Assembly: GCF_013032855.1 (NCBI RefSeq)
Contig: NZ_WQDA01000002.1
Location: 496,001 to 560,000 of the forward strand
Length of the DNA stretch: 64,000 bases
Source: Ruegeria arenilitoris
GTDB lineage: Bacteria > Pseudomonadota > Alphaproteobacteria > Rhodobacterales > Rhodobacteraceae
Direction of reading: 5' to 3'
The notes beneath the pieces are model-generated. The model ran no database searches, was not told where the DNA came from, and saw only the letters and a program-made list of their open reading frames with translations. The translations under genes and the position numbers were made by a program. Below are positions 29,113 through 38,437 of the stretch, one piece after another. Position 1 is the stretch's first letter. Each line of letters begins with the position of its first letter.

Positions 29113-30156
29113 ATGAAGTCCGTCACCAACCCGTATCGAGGCGAAGGCAAACTGTTTTCACAGGCCCCCTTCCCTTCAACCAATTCCAGCCGGTTGGCGC
29201 AGCTTTTGTCGCTGTGCCCGGCCTCCGGCGTGACACCACTGGCCGAAGCGCAGGGTTTGGCGCCCGTTTCCCGCCTTTGGATCAAAGATGAACGGACGCG
29301 GATGAATCTCGGGTCGTTCAAGGCATTGGGCGCGGCCTATGTCATCGCCTACCAAGCGAGCGAAGCCACCGAGACACCCGACAACACATCCCTTGCTGGC
29401 CGTACTTATGTAACGGCCAGCGCCGGGAACCACGGCCTAAGCATGGCTGCGGGTGCGCGCGTTTTTGGTGCGAATGCCGTAGTGTTCATTTCTGAAACCG
29501 TGCCCGAGAGCTTTGCTCAGCGCCTTTCGGCGCAAGGTGCGCGAGTGGTGCGCGAAGGCGTCGATTACGCCGCAAGCATGAGCGCCGCAAGCCGCGCGGC
29601 GAACGACAACGACTGGACGCTTCTGTCAGACAGCTCTTGGGAAGGGTATTATGACCTGCCCCATCTCTTGATGGAGGGGTACGTTCAAATGGCTGTCGAG
29701 GCGGTTGATCAGTGTCCCGAACCTCCGACATTGATCCTGCTGCAGGCCGGAGTAGGAGGCATGGCGGGCGCCGTTGCCGCATGTTTCCGAAAGGCTTGGG
29801 GAGACGACCCCAAGATCATCGTGGTCGAACCGGCCGCAGCCCCGGCGCTGATGGCCAGCATCCAAGCCGGCGCGCCGGTTTTTGCAGACGGTCCGGACAG
29901 CATCATGGGACGGCTGGATTGCAAGGAGCCATCGCTGATTGCACTGAATGGACTGGCGCGGGATGCCGATCAGTTTCTGACGCTGGAGGATGACACCGTG
30001 GCCGCTCAGCTTCCGGTCATGGCAGAGGCCGGGTTCGAAACGACTGCGTCAGGCGGCGCCGGACTGGCCGCCGTTCTGGATGCCGATAGCCGCAACTTGC
30101 TCAATATCGGACCACGGGACCGCGTTTTGTGCATCGTGACCGAGCAAGCCTCGTGA
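29113..30156 (+). CDS. PLP-dependent diaminopropionate ammonia-lyase-like enzyme
   Basis: A protein of 347 residues of fold-type II PLP enzymes. The ATG at 29113 is preferred to 29080 because GAGGGAGG precedes it. The PLP lysine lies in RMNLGSFKALGAAY; the glycine-rich phosphate loop is LLQAGVGGMAGAV and ASAGNHGLS is also diagnostic. Closest in character to DpaL/YgeX (2,3-diaminopropionate to pyruvate and ammonia) and to EutB of ectoine catabolism. Which amino acid it deaminates is open. It overlaps the next gene by GTGA. Confidence 0.85.
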   Translation: MKSVTNPYRGEGKLFSQAPFPSTNSSRLAQLLSLCPASGVTPLAEAQGLAPVSRLWIKDERTRMNLGSFKALGAAYVIAYQASEATETPDNTSLAGRTYVTASAGNHGLSMAAGARVFGANAVVFISETVPESFAQRLSAQGARVVREGVDYAASMSAASRAANDNDWTLLSDSSWEGYYDLPHLLMEGYVQMAVEAVDQCPEPPTLILLQAGVGGMAGAVAACFRKAWGDDPKIIVVEPAAAPALMASIQAGAPVFADGPDSIMGRLDCKEPSLIALNGLARDADQFLTLEDDTVAAQLPVMAEAGFETTASGGAGLAAVLDADSRNLLNIGPRDRVLCIVTEQAS

Positions 30157-31298
30157 GAGGGTTCGAACAAGCCGAGTTCGCGGACAGAACTGCGCGTGCA
30201 CAGGATCTCATGCGAGAGCATGGGCTGGACGCCCTGCTGCTGACGACCGAGCCCGACATCCGGTATTTCAGCGGCTTTCTGACCCGGTTCTGGGAAAGCC
30301 CGACGCGCCCCTGGTTCCTTGTCGTTCCCGCGACCGGCAAACCTGTCGCGGTGATCCCGTCGATTGGCTCGGCTTTGATGGCGCAGACCTGGATCGAAGA
30401 CATCCGCACTTGGACCGCCCCGGATCTGGCAGACGACGGAGTATCGTTGCTGGCCGAAACCCTGCGCGAACTTGTTCCGGACGGCGGTTTGATCGGATGC
30501 CCCGACGGGCATGAAACGCACCTGCGGATGCCGCTTGCGGATTTCGGGCGTCTGAAATCCGAAATCGACCGCCGCAGGATCACCGGCGACCTTGGCATTC
30601 TGCGCGACCTGCGCATGGTCAAATCTCAAGCCGAAATCAAAAAGATCGAAACCGCCTGCCTGATCGCGGGACAGGCTTTTGAGCGGGTTCCTGAGATTGC
30701 AGCGGCCGGTGTTCCTCTGGATCAGGTCTTTCGACGGTTCCAGATGTTGTGTCTCGACGCAGGCGCCGATTGGGTGCCTTATCTTGCCGGCGCGGCCGAC
30801 CAAGGCGGATATGGCGACGTGATCTCACCGGCAACCCAACGACCGTTGAAGCCGGGCGACGTGCTTATGTTGGATACCGGGCTGGTCTGGGATGGGTATC
30901 TTTGCGATTTCGACCGCAACTGGTCCGTCGGCCCGGCCAGTCCCGCCGTGCGCGCGGCGCACCACGCGCTGATCGATGCGACTGAGGCGGCGTTCGAGCA
31001 GGCCAGACCGGGCGCGACGGCCTCGGACCTGTATCACACGATGAGCTCGGTCCTGTCCCGTGGCGGCGGCGGGACCGAAGCCGGGCGCCTGGGCCACGGA
31101 TTGGGCATGTCATTGACCGAGTGGCCTTCGCTCATCCCAACGGATCAAACGGTTCTGAAACCCGGAATGGTGTTGACGCTGGAGCCAGGTATTGAGGTCG
31201 GTGGCAAAATACTTGTCCACGAGGAAAATGTGCTGGTCACCGAAAGCGCACCTCGGTTCCTGAGCCCCAAGGCACGACGGGAGATTCCCGAGCTATGA
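30153..31298 (+). CDS. M24-family metallohydrolase (Xaa-Pro peptidase / DoeA-like)
   Basis: The encoded protein has 381 residues, starting at GTG 30153 in a GTGA overlap. It has a creatinase N-domain (LLTTEPDIRYFSGFLTRFW) and a pita-bread catalytic domain with what appear to be all five metal ligands: LDTG, CDFDRN, GHGLGMSL, LEPGI and HEENVLV. Family members hydrolyse Xaa-Pro bonds or, as DoeA/EutD, open ectoine. The combination with the flanking EutB-like and EutA-like genes recalls ectoine utilisation, but doeB and the ueh transporter genes are absent, so another cyclic or N-acyl substrate is more likely. Confidence 0.85.
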   Translation: MRGFEQAEFADRTARAQDLMREHGLDALLLTTEPDIRYFSGFLTRFWESPTRPWFLVVPATGKPVAVIPSIGSALMAQTWIEDIRTWTAPDLADDGVSLLAETLRELVPDGGLIGCPDGHETHLRMPLADFGRLKSEIDRRRITGDLGILRDLRMVKSQAEIKKIETACLIAGQAFERVPEIAAAGVPLDQVFRRFQMLCLDAGADWVPYLAGAADQGGYGDVISPATQRPLKPGDVLMLDTGLVWDGYLCDFDRNWSVGPASPAVRAAHHALIDATEAAFEQARPGATASDLYHTMSSVLSRGGGGTEAGRLGHGLGMSLTEWPSLIPTDQTVLKPGMVLTLEPGIEVGGKILVHEENVLVTESAPRFLSPKARREIPEL

Positions 31299-32011
31299 CA
31301 ACACTGCCATTTTCTCTGGACACGGATGACCCGGACATATCTCCGCTTGGCCTGATCGTTCTGCAGACAGACGAGACGATCGAAGGCGATTTCCGCAGGC
31401 TTTTTGCCGGCGACCCTTCACCCATTTATGTCTCGCGCATAACCAGCGACCCGCAGGTCACGACCAAGACGTTGACCCGCATGAAGCATGCGCTTCCAGC
31501 GGCGGCAGATTTACTGCCCAAGGCGCACCCCTTCCGGGCTGTGGGTTACGCCTGCACCTCGGCAAGCTCGGTCATCGGATCGGAAAAGGTCGAAGAACTG
31601 GTAAAGCAGACTTGTGACGTGCAAACGGTGACCAACCCTCTGCGCGCCGCGGTTGCTCAGGCGCGCGAACTGGGTGTGTCACGCTTTGCACTGCTGTCCC
31701 CTTATGAGGAGCAGGTCAACACGGCGCTTCGCGCGGCCTTCGCCGATCAAGGGATCCTCATGGATGTGTTCGGCACCTTTGGGATTTCCGAAGAAGCAAA
31801 GGTCGTCCGGATATCAACGCAATCCATCGTTGACGCCGCGGTGAGGCTGGGTTCGGACAGAGCGGTCGAAGCTGTTTTTCTCAGCTGCACCAACCTTCGC
31901 ACGTTGGACGCCATCCCGCAGATCCATGAACAGATTGGCAAACCGGTCTTGTCCAGCAATCAGACCCTTGCGTGGCACATGCGGCGCCTCAACACTGCGC
32001 AAAATCCTTGA
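31295..32011 (+). CDS. Asp/Glu racemase / maleate isomerase superfamily protein (EutA-like)
   Basis: A 238-residue protein with the two catalytic cysteines of this superfamily in GYACTSASSVIG and VFLSCTNLRTLD, each followed by the small residues that bind the substrate carboxylate. Family reactions include amino acid racemisation, maleate isomerisation and arylmalonate decarboxylation; EutA of ectoine degradation is a member. It overlaps the M24 gene in an ATGA and is followed 80 bp later by the transporter genes. Confidence 0.85.
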   Translation: MTTLPFSLDTDDPDISPLGLIVLQTDETIEGDFRRLFAGDPSPIYVSRITSDPQVTTKTLTRMKHALPAAADLLPKAHPFRAVGYACTSASSVIGSEKVEELVKQTCDVQTVTNPLRAAVAQARELGVSRFALLSPYEEQVNTALRAAFADQGILMDVFGTFGISEEAKVVRISTQSIVDAAVRLGSDRAVEAVFLSCTNLRTLDAIPQIHEQIGKPVLSSNQTLAWHMRRLNTAQNP

Positions 32012-32092
32012 ATCCCACCCAATGAGGATTGGTTTTTGTCATTGAGTCTTGCCAGCCGGACATTGCTGCGTCTTTAATGTGCTCAGGGATCA

Positions 32093-33241
32093 ATGAAATC
32101 CGGACCAACCGGATCAAGAATTGACGCAACAGGGGGTCTTGTGACCGGCACTTCTAGCGACGCCGCGTTTGTCGAATTTCAACGCGTTCAAAAATCGTAT
32201 GACGGCGAAAATCTTGTCGTCAAAGACCTTAACCTCGCGATGCCAAAGGGCGAGTTTCTGACAATGTTGGGCCCATCGGGATCTGGCAAAACCACTTGCC
32301 TGATGATGCTGGCCGGGTTCGAAACTGCGACGCATGGCGAAATTCTGTTGGATGGGCGACCGATCAACAACATTCCGCCGCACAAGCGTGGCATCGGGAT
32401 GGTGTTTCAGAACTATGCCCTGTTCCCGCACATGACTGTGGCCGAGAACCTCGCCTTTCCGCTGGAAGTCCGAAAAATCGGCAAGTCCGAGCGCGAAGAA
32501 AAGGTCCAGCGCGCCCTCGACATGGTGCAGATGGGTGCCTTCGGCAGCCGCCGACCCGCGCAGCTGTCAGGCGGACAACAACAGCGTATCGCCTTGGCCC
32601 GCGCGCTGGTCTTCGAACCCGAATTGGTTCTGATGGACGAACCGCTGGGCGCATTGGACAAACAGCTGCGCGAGCACATGCAGTTTGAAATCACGCGTCT
32701 GGCCCATGAATTGGGGATCACGACCGTCTATGTGACCCACGACCAGACCGAAGCGCTGACCATGTCGGATCGCGTAGCGGTCTTTGACGATGGGCGGATC
32801 CAGCAGCTTGCACCGCCGGACCAGCTTTATGAAGAACCGGAGAACAGTTTCGTTGCGCAGTTCATCGGTGAGAACAACACGCTGGAAGGCGTTCTGAAAT
32901 CCGTCGATGGCGGGAATTGCGTCGTCACGCTGGACGATGGATCCGAGATCGACGCGGTTCCGATCAACGTGAGCCAACCGGGGGAACGGACCAAGGTCTC
33001 GATCCGGCCCGAGCGCGTGGAATTCAACAAGGATCGCCTCAGCCCCGAAGCGCATACGCTCAAGGCTGTGGTGAAGGAATTCATCTACATGGGCGATGTA
33101 TTCAGGTTCCGCATGTCGGTGGCCGGCAATGATGAATTCATCGTCAAGACCCGGAATGCCCCTGACGCCGTCAGGCTGACACCGGGTCAGGAGATCGAGA
33201 TCGGATGGCTGGCGCAGGATTGCCGCGCTCTGGACGCCTAG
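32093..33241 (+). CDS. polyamine-type ABC importer ATPase (PotA-like)
   Basis: A protein of 382 residues. Walker A GPSGSGKTTC, signature LSGGQQQRIALARAL, Walker B LVLMDEPLGALD and H-loop VTHDQTEA are intact, and the C-terminal third carries a TOBE domain. A GTG at 32141 behind AGGGGG is an alternative start that would remove 16 residues. With the next three genes it makes a complete PotABCD-type importer. Substrate is not readable; the linked creatinase argues for creatine or a related guanidino compound. Confidence 0.92.
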   Translation: MKSGPTGSRIDATGGLVTGTSSDAAFVEFQRVQKSYDGENLVVKDLNLAMPKGEFLTMLGPSGSGKTTCLMMLAGFETATHGEILLDGRPINNIPPHKRGIGMVFQNYALFPHMTVAENLAFPLEVRKIGKSEREEKVQRALDMVQMGAFGSRRPAQLSGGQQQRIALARALVFEPELVLMDEPLGALDKQLREHMQFEITRLAHELGITTVYVTHDQTEALTMSDRVAVFDDGRIQQLAPPDQLYEEPENSFVAQFIGENNTLEGVLKSVDGGNCVVTLDDGSEIDAVPINVSQPGERTKVSIRPERVEFNKDRLSPEAHTLKAVVKEFIYMGDVFRFRMSVAGNDEFIVKTRNAPDAVRLTPGQEIEIGWLAQDCRALDA

Positions 33242-33344
33242 GCGCGCCGGGCTTCGCAATCCGCCCCCAAGCCGAAAGAACCGACCGACGAAAACCCGTG
33301 CGTTGGTCGACCAAGCATAAAACGGGAAAAACTGGGAGCTACAT

Positions 33345-34436
33345 ATGAAACGTACCACCACAATGCTGACAGCTGTTGCTCTGGCAACTGCAGCAGGCGG
33401 AGTTTCCGCCGAAGAAATGACGATCGTGTCCTGGGGCGGCGCCTATTCCAAGTCGCAGCTCAAGGCCTATCACGAGCCCTATTCGGAAAAGACCGGCGTC
33501 ACCATCCTGAACGATGACAGCTCGGCCGAGGCCGTGGCCAAACTGCGCGCCATGAACGAGGCGGGCAACATCACATGGGATGTGGTCGACGTGGTTGCCG
33601 CGGACGCGATCCGTCTGTGTGACGAAGGTCTGGCGATGGAAATCGACCCGGACACCCAGCTGGCGCCTGCGCCGGACGGCACCCCGGCTTCGGAAGACTT
33701 CGGCGATCTGCTGGTCAGCGAATGCTTCATCCCTCAGATCGTGTATTCGACCACCTTTGGGTATCGGACCGACATGGTCGGGGACAACCCGCCGACCGAC
33801 ATCTGCGCGGTCTTCGACCTGGAGACCTATCCCGGCAAGCGGTCGCTGGAAAAGCGCCCGATCAACAACATGGAATGGGCCCTGCTGTGCGACGGCGTCC
33901 CGAAGGACGAAGTGTATGACGTTCTGGCAACCGACGAAGGCCAGGACCGTGCTCTGAAGAAGCTGGACACCATCAAGGACAGCGTCGTCTGGTGGTCCGC
34001 CGGTGCCGATACGCCTCAGCTGCTGGCTGACGGCGAAGTCGTCATGGGCTCGACCTACAATGGCCGCCTGTTCAGCGTCATCGAAGAGCAGAAGCAGCCC
34101 GTCGCCATGCTGTGGGACGCGCAGGTCTTCGATCTGGACGGCTGGATCATTCCCGCCGGTCTGAGCGAAGAGCGCAAGCAACGCGCGCTGGACTACATCA
34201 TGTTCGCGACCGACACCCAGCGCCTGGCGGATCAGGCCAAGTACATCTCGTACGGCCCGGCTCGCGCTTCGTCTGCTCCGCTGGTCGGCAAGCATGCCGA
34301 ACTGGGAATCGACATGGCTCCGCACATGCCGACCGATCCGGAAAATGCCAAGAACACGTTCCTCTACAACTACGAGTTCTGGGCTGACTACCGCGATGAC
34401 ATCGACGCCAAATTCCAGGCGTGGTTGGCGCAATAA
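33345..34436 (+). CDS. periplasmic substrate-binding protein (PotD/PotF-like)
   Basis: The product has 363 residues with a clear Sec signal peptide (about 1-22, ending GVSA before EEM). The mature protein begins MTIVSWGGAYSKSQLKAY, typical of the spermidine/putrescine-binding family 1 proteins, and contains VDVVAADAIRLCDEGL and LADGEVVMGSTYNGR. It should deliver a cationic or zwitterionic solute to the permeases encoded downstream. The expected acidic ligand pocket cannot be verified without a model. Confidence 0.92.
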   Translation: MKRTTTMLTAVALATAAGGVSAEEMTIVSWGGAYSKSQLKAYHEPYSEKTGVTILNDDSSAEAVAKLRAMNEAGNITWDVVDVVAADAIRLCDEGLAMEIDPDTQLAPAPDGTPASEDFGDLLVSECFIPQIVYSTTFGYRTDMVGDNPPTDICAVFDLETYPGKRSLEKRPINNMEWALLCDGVPKDEVYDVLATDEGQDRALKKLDTIKDSVVWWSAGADTPQLLADGEVVMGSTYNGRLFSVIEEQKQPVAMLWDAQVFDLDGWIIPAGLSEERKQRALDYIMFATDTQRLADQAKYISYGPARASSAPLVGKHAELGIDMAPHMPTDPENAKNTFLYNYEFWADYRDDIDAKFQAWLAQ

Positions 34437-34509
34437 GCGCTTGAATCTCTGAAGAAACGTCAGGTGGCGGTGCGCCGCCATCTGACCCGGGCACAACCAA
34501 GAGGCACTG

Positions 34510-35784
34510 ATGACTGACGCAAGCCAAACCGCAGGACCCATGCTGGCAGCGGACGGAACGCCGCTCAAGCAATCGCTGGCGCGTTCATTGCGACGTCAGA
34601 AACTGCGCGCGCTTATGCTGATCGCGCCTTTGCTTCTGTTCGTGCTGTTTTCCTTCCTCGTACCGATCGCATCGATGCTGTTTCGGTCAGTCGAAAACGG
34701 AATTGTCTCGGAAACCCTGCCCCTGACGGTCGAAGCGCTGGACAACTGGGATGAAACCAGCGGCGAATTGCCGGGCGAGGACGTCTATGATGCCTTCGTA
34801 CGTGACATGGTGGTCGCGATCGAAAACAAGGAACACACCCGGCTTGGCACGCGTCTGAACTACGAAGAAACCGGCATGTCTTCGCTGTTCCGCCAGTCAG
34901 GCCGCAAGATCAAACGGCTGGACCCCGAAACCGACGGTCCGTTCAAGGAAAAGCTGATCGAGATCCATGACGGCTGGGGGGATCCGCAGACGTGGCGCGT
35001 GATCAAGACCCATGCGGTTCCGATCACCAACGGTTACTTCCTGAACGCAATCGACATGCGGCGCACCCCGGAAGGTGCTCAGGCACAGCCGGAAGACAAA
35101 CAGATTCTCATCAAGCTGTTCGGGCGTACGTTGTTCATGTCGCTGGTTATTACCGGGGCCTGCATCCTGCTCGCCTATCCGGTCAGCTACCTGCTGGCGA
35201 CCCTGCCAATGCGCGTGTCGAACCTGCTGATGATTCTGGTTCTGCTGCCCTTCTGGACATCGCTTCTGGTGAGGACATCCGCGTGGAAGGTCATGCTGCA
35301 GCAGCAGGGCGTCATAAACGATACCCTCGTCTGGCTCGGGCTGGTCGCAGATGACGCCCGGCTGATCATCATCAACAACCAGATCGGCACGATCATTGCC
35401 ATGACGCATATCCTGCTGCCGTTCATGATCCTGCCGATGTATTCGGTGATGCAGACGATTCCGCCATCCTACACTCGCGCGGCCAAATCCATGGGCGCCA
35501 CGAACTGGACCACGTTCTGGCGGATCTACTTCCCGCAATCCATCCCGGGCATCGGAGCAGGATCGATCCTCGTGTTCATTCTGGCCATCGGCTACTACAT
35601 CACGCCCGAAATCGTGGGCGGCACCAAGGGTGTCTTCATCTCGAACCGGATTGCCTATCACATATCGTCGTCGTTGAACTGGGGCCTGGCTGCAGCATTG
35701 GGGACGATCCTGCTGGCGGTGGTTCTGATCCTCTACTGGGTCTACGACAAGATCGTGGGCATCGATAACGTGAAGCTGGGGTAA
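34510..35784 (+). CDS. ABC importer permease 1 (PotB-like, enlarged)
   Basis: A permease of 424 residues, far longer than PotB (about 285). After the first helix (LRALMLIAPLLLFVLFSFLV, about 33-55) there is an extra hydrophilic stretch of some 140 residues (about 58-200) that should lie in the periplasm, before five more helices. The ATPase-coupling EAA loop reads YTRAAKSMGATNWTTFW. The insert is predicted to contact the binding protein or substrate. It is 5 bp upstream of the second permease gene. Confidence 0.9.
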   Translation: MTDASQTAGPMLAADGTPLKQSLARSLRRQKLRALMLIAPLLLFVLFSFLVPIASMLFRSVENGIVSETLPLTVEALDNWDETSGELPGEDVYDAFVRDMVVAIENKEHTRLGTRLNYEETGMSSLFRQSGRKIKRLDPETDGPFKEKLIEIHDGWGDPQTWRVIKTHAVPITNGYFLNAIDMRRTPEGAQAQPEDKQILIKLFGRTLFMSLVITGACILLAYPVSYLLATLPMRVSNLLMILVLLPFWTSLLVRTSAWKVMLQQQGVINDTLVWLGLVADDARLIIINNQIGTIIAMTHILLPFMILPMYSVMQTIPPSYTRAAKSMGATNWTTFWRIYFPQSIPGIGAGSILVFILAIGYYITPEIVGGTKGVFISNRIAYHISSSLNWGLAAALGTILLAVVLILYWVYDKIVGIDNVKLG

Positions 35785-35789
35785 CCGAC

Positions 35790-37001
35790 ATGGCCGCACT
35801 GACACCAATTTCGCGCAAGCCCCTATCCATGGTCCTGCCCAGCGTCGCACTGGCCGGCGCGTTTGCCGGCATGTTTGTCGGCGCAGGAAACGGCTCGGTC
35901 CCCCTTGGAATGATCGGCGGCGCGGCGCTGACGGCCCTTTTGGCCTGGATCTACATCTCGTTCCTCAAGAACGAGAGACTTGCCTACTGGATCAACATCA
36001 TCGGCTTTGCGGCCGTCGGCTTCGCGGTTTCCGGGCCGATGGGCGGTGTGCTCGGCTTCTTGGGCGGCTGGTTTTTCGCATGGTTCACATTCTGGCTGTA
36101 CGAGGGCCGATACCGCCGCAAGCTGCTCCCTTATCTGACGGCGCAGCAGGTGTTCTATCACTACCTGTTCCGGGTGATCTGCGGCGCGATCTTCGTTTTC
36201 CTGATCACGCCAATTCTGGTGGTTCTTCCGCTGTCTTTCAACGCGCAGGACTTCTTTACCTTTACACCCGAGATGCTGCGGCTGGACCCCAAAGGGTATT
36301 CGCTGAAGCATTACCAGGATTTCTTCACCAACAACGAATGGCAGCGCAGCTTCAAGAACTCGCTGATCATTGCGCCCATCGCCACGATCATATCGGTAAC
36401 GCTGGGAACGCTGGCGGCCATCGGTCTCAGCCAATCGCATGTGCCGGGGCGGCGCGCCATCATGGGGATCCTGATTTCTCCGATGATCGTGCCGCTGATC
36501 ATCTCGGCGACGGGCATGTTCTTCTTCTACAGCGACATCGGGCGCTTCCTTGAAGGCACTTTGGGCATGAACAAGACCTTTGTGGGCTACCTCAAGGTAA
36601 TCCTGGCCCACGCCGTTCTGGGCATTCCCTTCGTCATCATCACCGTGACCGCCACGCTGGTCGGCTTTGACCGCTCGCTGACGCGGGCCGCTGCGAATAT
36701 GGGCGCTGGTCCGGTTCGGACCTTCTTCAAGATCCAGATGCCCCTGATCCTGCCCGGCGTGATCTCGGGCGGGCTGTTCGCCTTCATCACCTCGTTCGAT
36801 GAGGTGGTCGTGGTGCTTTTCGTCGGATCGGCCAGCCAAAAGACGCTGCCGTGGCAGATGTTCACCGGCCTGCGCGAGCAGATCAGCCCGACCATCCTGG
36901 CCGTGGCCACGATCCTCGTCGTCATCTCGATCGCCCTGCTGACCACGGTCGAGCTGCTGCGGCGGCGGTCGGAACGTCTGCGCGGGCTGACACCGGCTTG
37001 A
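35790..37001 (+). CDS. ABC importer permease 2 (PotC-like, enlarged)
   Basis: A 403-residue permease. The C-terminal 270 residues match PotC, with the EAA loop LTRAAANMGAGPVRTFF. The N-terminal ~115 residues are additional and hydrophobic, forming about four extra helices (such as MIGGAALTALLAWIYISFL and GGVLGFLGGWFFAWFTFWL). Such an extension is not part of standard PotC. Function of the extra helices is unknown. Confidence 0.9.
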   Translation: MAALTPISRKPLSMVLPSVALAGAFAGMFVGAGNGSVPLGMIGGAALTALLAWIYISFLKNERLAYWINIIGFAAVGFAVSGPMGGVLGFLGGWFFAWFTFWLYEGRYRRKLLPYLTAQQVFYHYLFRVICGAIFVFLITPILVVLPLSFNAQDFFTFTPEMLRLDPKGYSLKHYQDFFTNNEWQRSFKNSLIIAPIATIISVTLGTLAAIGLSQSHVPGRRAIMGILISPMIVPLIISATGMFFFYSDIGRFLEGTLGMNKTFVGYLKVILAHAVLGIPFVIITVTATLVGFDRSLTRAAANMGAGPVRTFFKIQMPLILPGVISGGLFAFITSFDEVVVVLFVGSASQKTLPWQMFTGLREQISPTILAVATILVVISIALLTTVELLRRRSERLRGLTPA

Positions 37002-37164
37002 CCGGCGGCGTGGCCTGATCTAACGATTTCCTTGTTCGCCCCCTGCTGCGATGGCGTCGCAGCACCCAAGGAGGTGATCGGCTCTCGGACCCCGAGACCG
37101 CCTGTCCTGTACGCCGGGACATGTGGCCGGGCTTTGCACGTCCGGCAAAGAAACGAGAGAGCAC

Positions 37165-38385
37165 ATGACAGACCTTTCAAATCGCCCCGAATTCTTCACC
37201 TGCCACAACGGTGACAAGGCGCCCCTGCCCTTCAGCCGGGCCGAGTACGACCGGCGGCTGGCCAAACTGCGCGCCATCATGGCGCAACGGGACATACCCG
37301 TCGTTCTGCTGACCTCAATGCAGAACATCGCCTACTACTCGGGCTTTCTGTACTGCGCCTTCGGACGGCCCTATGGCTGCGTGGTGACTCAGGACAATTG
37401 CACCACCGTGTCGGCCAATATCGACGCGGGCCAGCCCTGGCGCCGGTCGGTCGAGGACAACGTGATCTACACCGACTGGAAGCGCGACAACTACTGGCGC
37501 GCCGTAGCCAGCCTGATCGGGACTGCCCGCCGGATCGGCATCGAAAGCGACCACATGACGCTGGCCGCGCGCGACACGGCCCTGTCCATGCTGAACCAGC
37601 CTGAGCTTGTGGACATCGCCCCCGACACGATGGCCGCGCGGATGGTGAAATCGGCCGAAGAGATCGAGTTGATCAAAGGCGGCGCACGTACGGCGGACGT
37701 GGGCGGCGCGGCCATCCATGCCGCGATTCGTGAAGGCGCCACCGAGATCGAGATCGCCATGGCCGGCCGCGATGCGATGGAGATCGAGATCGCCCGCGCC
37801 TATCCCGACGCCGAGTACCGCGACACCTGGGTCTGGTTCCAGTCGGGCCTGAACACCGACGGCGCACACAACCCGGTCACCAAGCGGGCCTTGCAGAATG
37901 GCGATATCCTGTCACTCAACACATTCCCGATGATCTCGGGCTATTACACCGCGCTGGAACGTACCCTGTTCTTGGGCGAGCCCGACGCCGACAGCCTGCG
38001 CCTGTGGCAGGCCAATGTAGCCGCGCACGAGCTGGGGTTGAGCCTGATCAAACCCGGCGCGACCTGTTCCGGCATCACAGCCGAGATCAACCGGTTCTTC
38101 GCCGATCAGGGCCTGCTGCAATACCGCTCGTTCGGATATGGGCATTCCTTCGGCATCCTCAGCCACTACTACGGTCGTGAAGCGGGCCTGGAACTGCGCG
38201 AAGACATCGACACGGTGCTCGAGCCGGGCATGGTCGTGTCCATCGAGCCGATGCTGTGGATTCCCGAAGGTCAACCCGGCGCGGGCGGCTATCGCGAGCA
38301 CGACATTCTGGTCGTAGGCGAGGATGGGGCCGAAAATATCACCGGCTTTCCGTACGGACCGGAACACAACATCATCAATGCGTGA
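37165..38385 (+). CDS. creatinase (creatine amidinohydrolase)
   Basis: A 406-residue protein with extensive similarity to Pseudomonas creatinase. Conserved stretches include SGFLYCAFGRPYG, FQSGLNTDGAHNPVT, GYYTALERTLFLGE, FGYGHSFGILSHYYGREAG, and PGMVVSIEPM. It hydrolyses creatine to sarcosine and urea. Unlike the M24 hydrolase upstream, the metal ligands are lost (LSLNTFPM replaces LDTG), as in metal-independent creatinases. The ATG at 37165 gives the expected length. Likely cotranscribed with the transporter 164 bp upstream. Confidence 0.95.
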   Translation: MTDLSNRPEFFTCHNGDKAPLPFSRAEYDRRLAKLRAIMAQRDIPVVLLTSMQNIAYYSGFLYCAFGRPYGCVVTQDNCTTVSANIDAGQPWRRSVEDNVIYTDWKRDNYWRAVASLIGTARRIGIESDHMTLAARDTALSMLNQPELVDIAPDTMAARMVKSAEEIELIKGGARTADVGGAAIHAAIREGATEIEIAMAGRDAMEIEIARAYPDAEYRDTWVWFQSGLNTDGAHNPVTKRALQNGDILSLNTFPMISGYYTALERTLFLGEPDADSLRLWQANVAAHELGLSLIKPGATCSGITAEINRFFADQGLLQYRSFGYGHSFGILSHYYGREAGLELREDIDTVLEPGMVVSIEPMLWIPEGQPGAGGYREHDILVVGEDGAENITGFPYGPEHNIINA

Positions 38386-38390
38386 TGCAG

Positions 38391-38420
38391 AGGGGGCGAG
38401 GCATCGGCCTTGCCCCTGTT
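38391..38420 (+). terminator. terminator after creatinase
   Basis: AGGGGGCGAGGC (38391-38402) pairs with GCCTTGCCCCT (38407-38417) across a 4-base loop with two G-T wobbles, and GTTT follows. It sits between convergent gene ends at 38385 and 38438. Confidence 0.6.
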
Positions 38421-38437
38421 TCCGCCTGAAACGGGTG

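Noticed and set aside
29113..32011. ectoine catabolism operon (eutABD)
   Set aside because: Three enzymes look similar, but doeB/eutE, eutC, the ueh TRAP transporter genes and asnC are missing and creatinase is linked instead.
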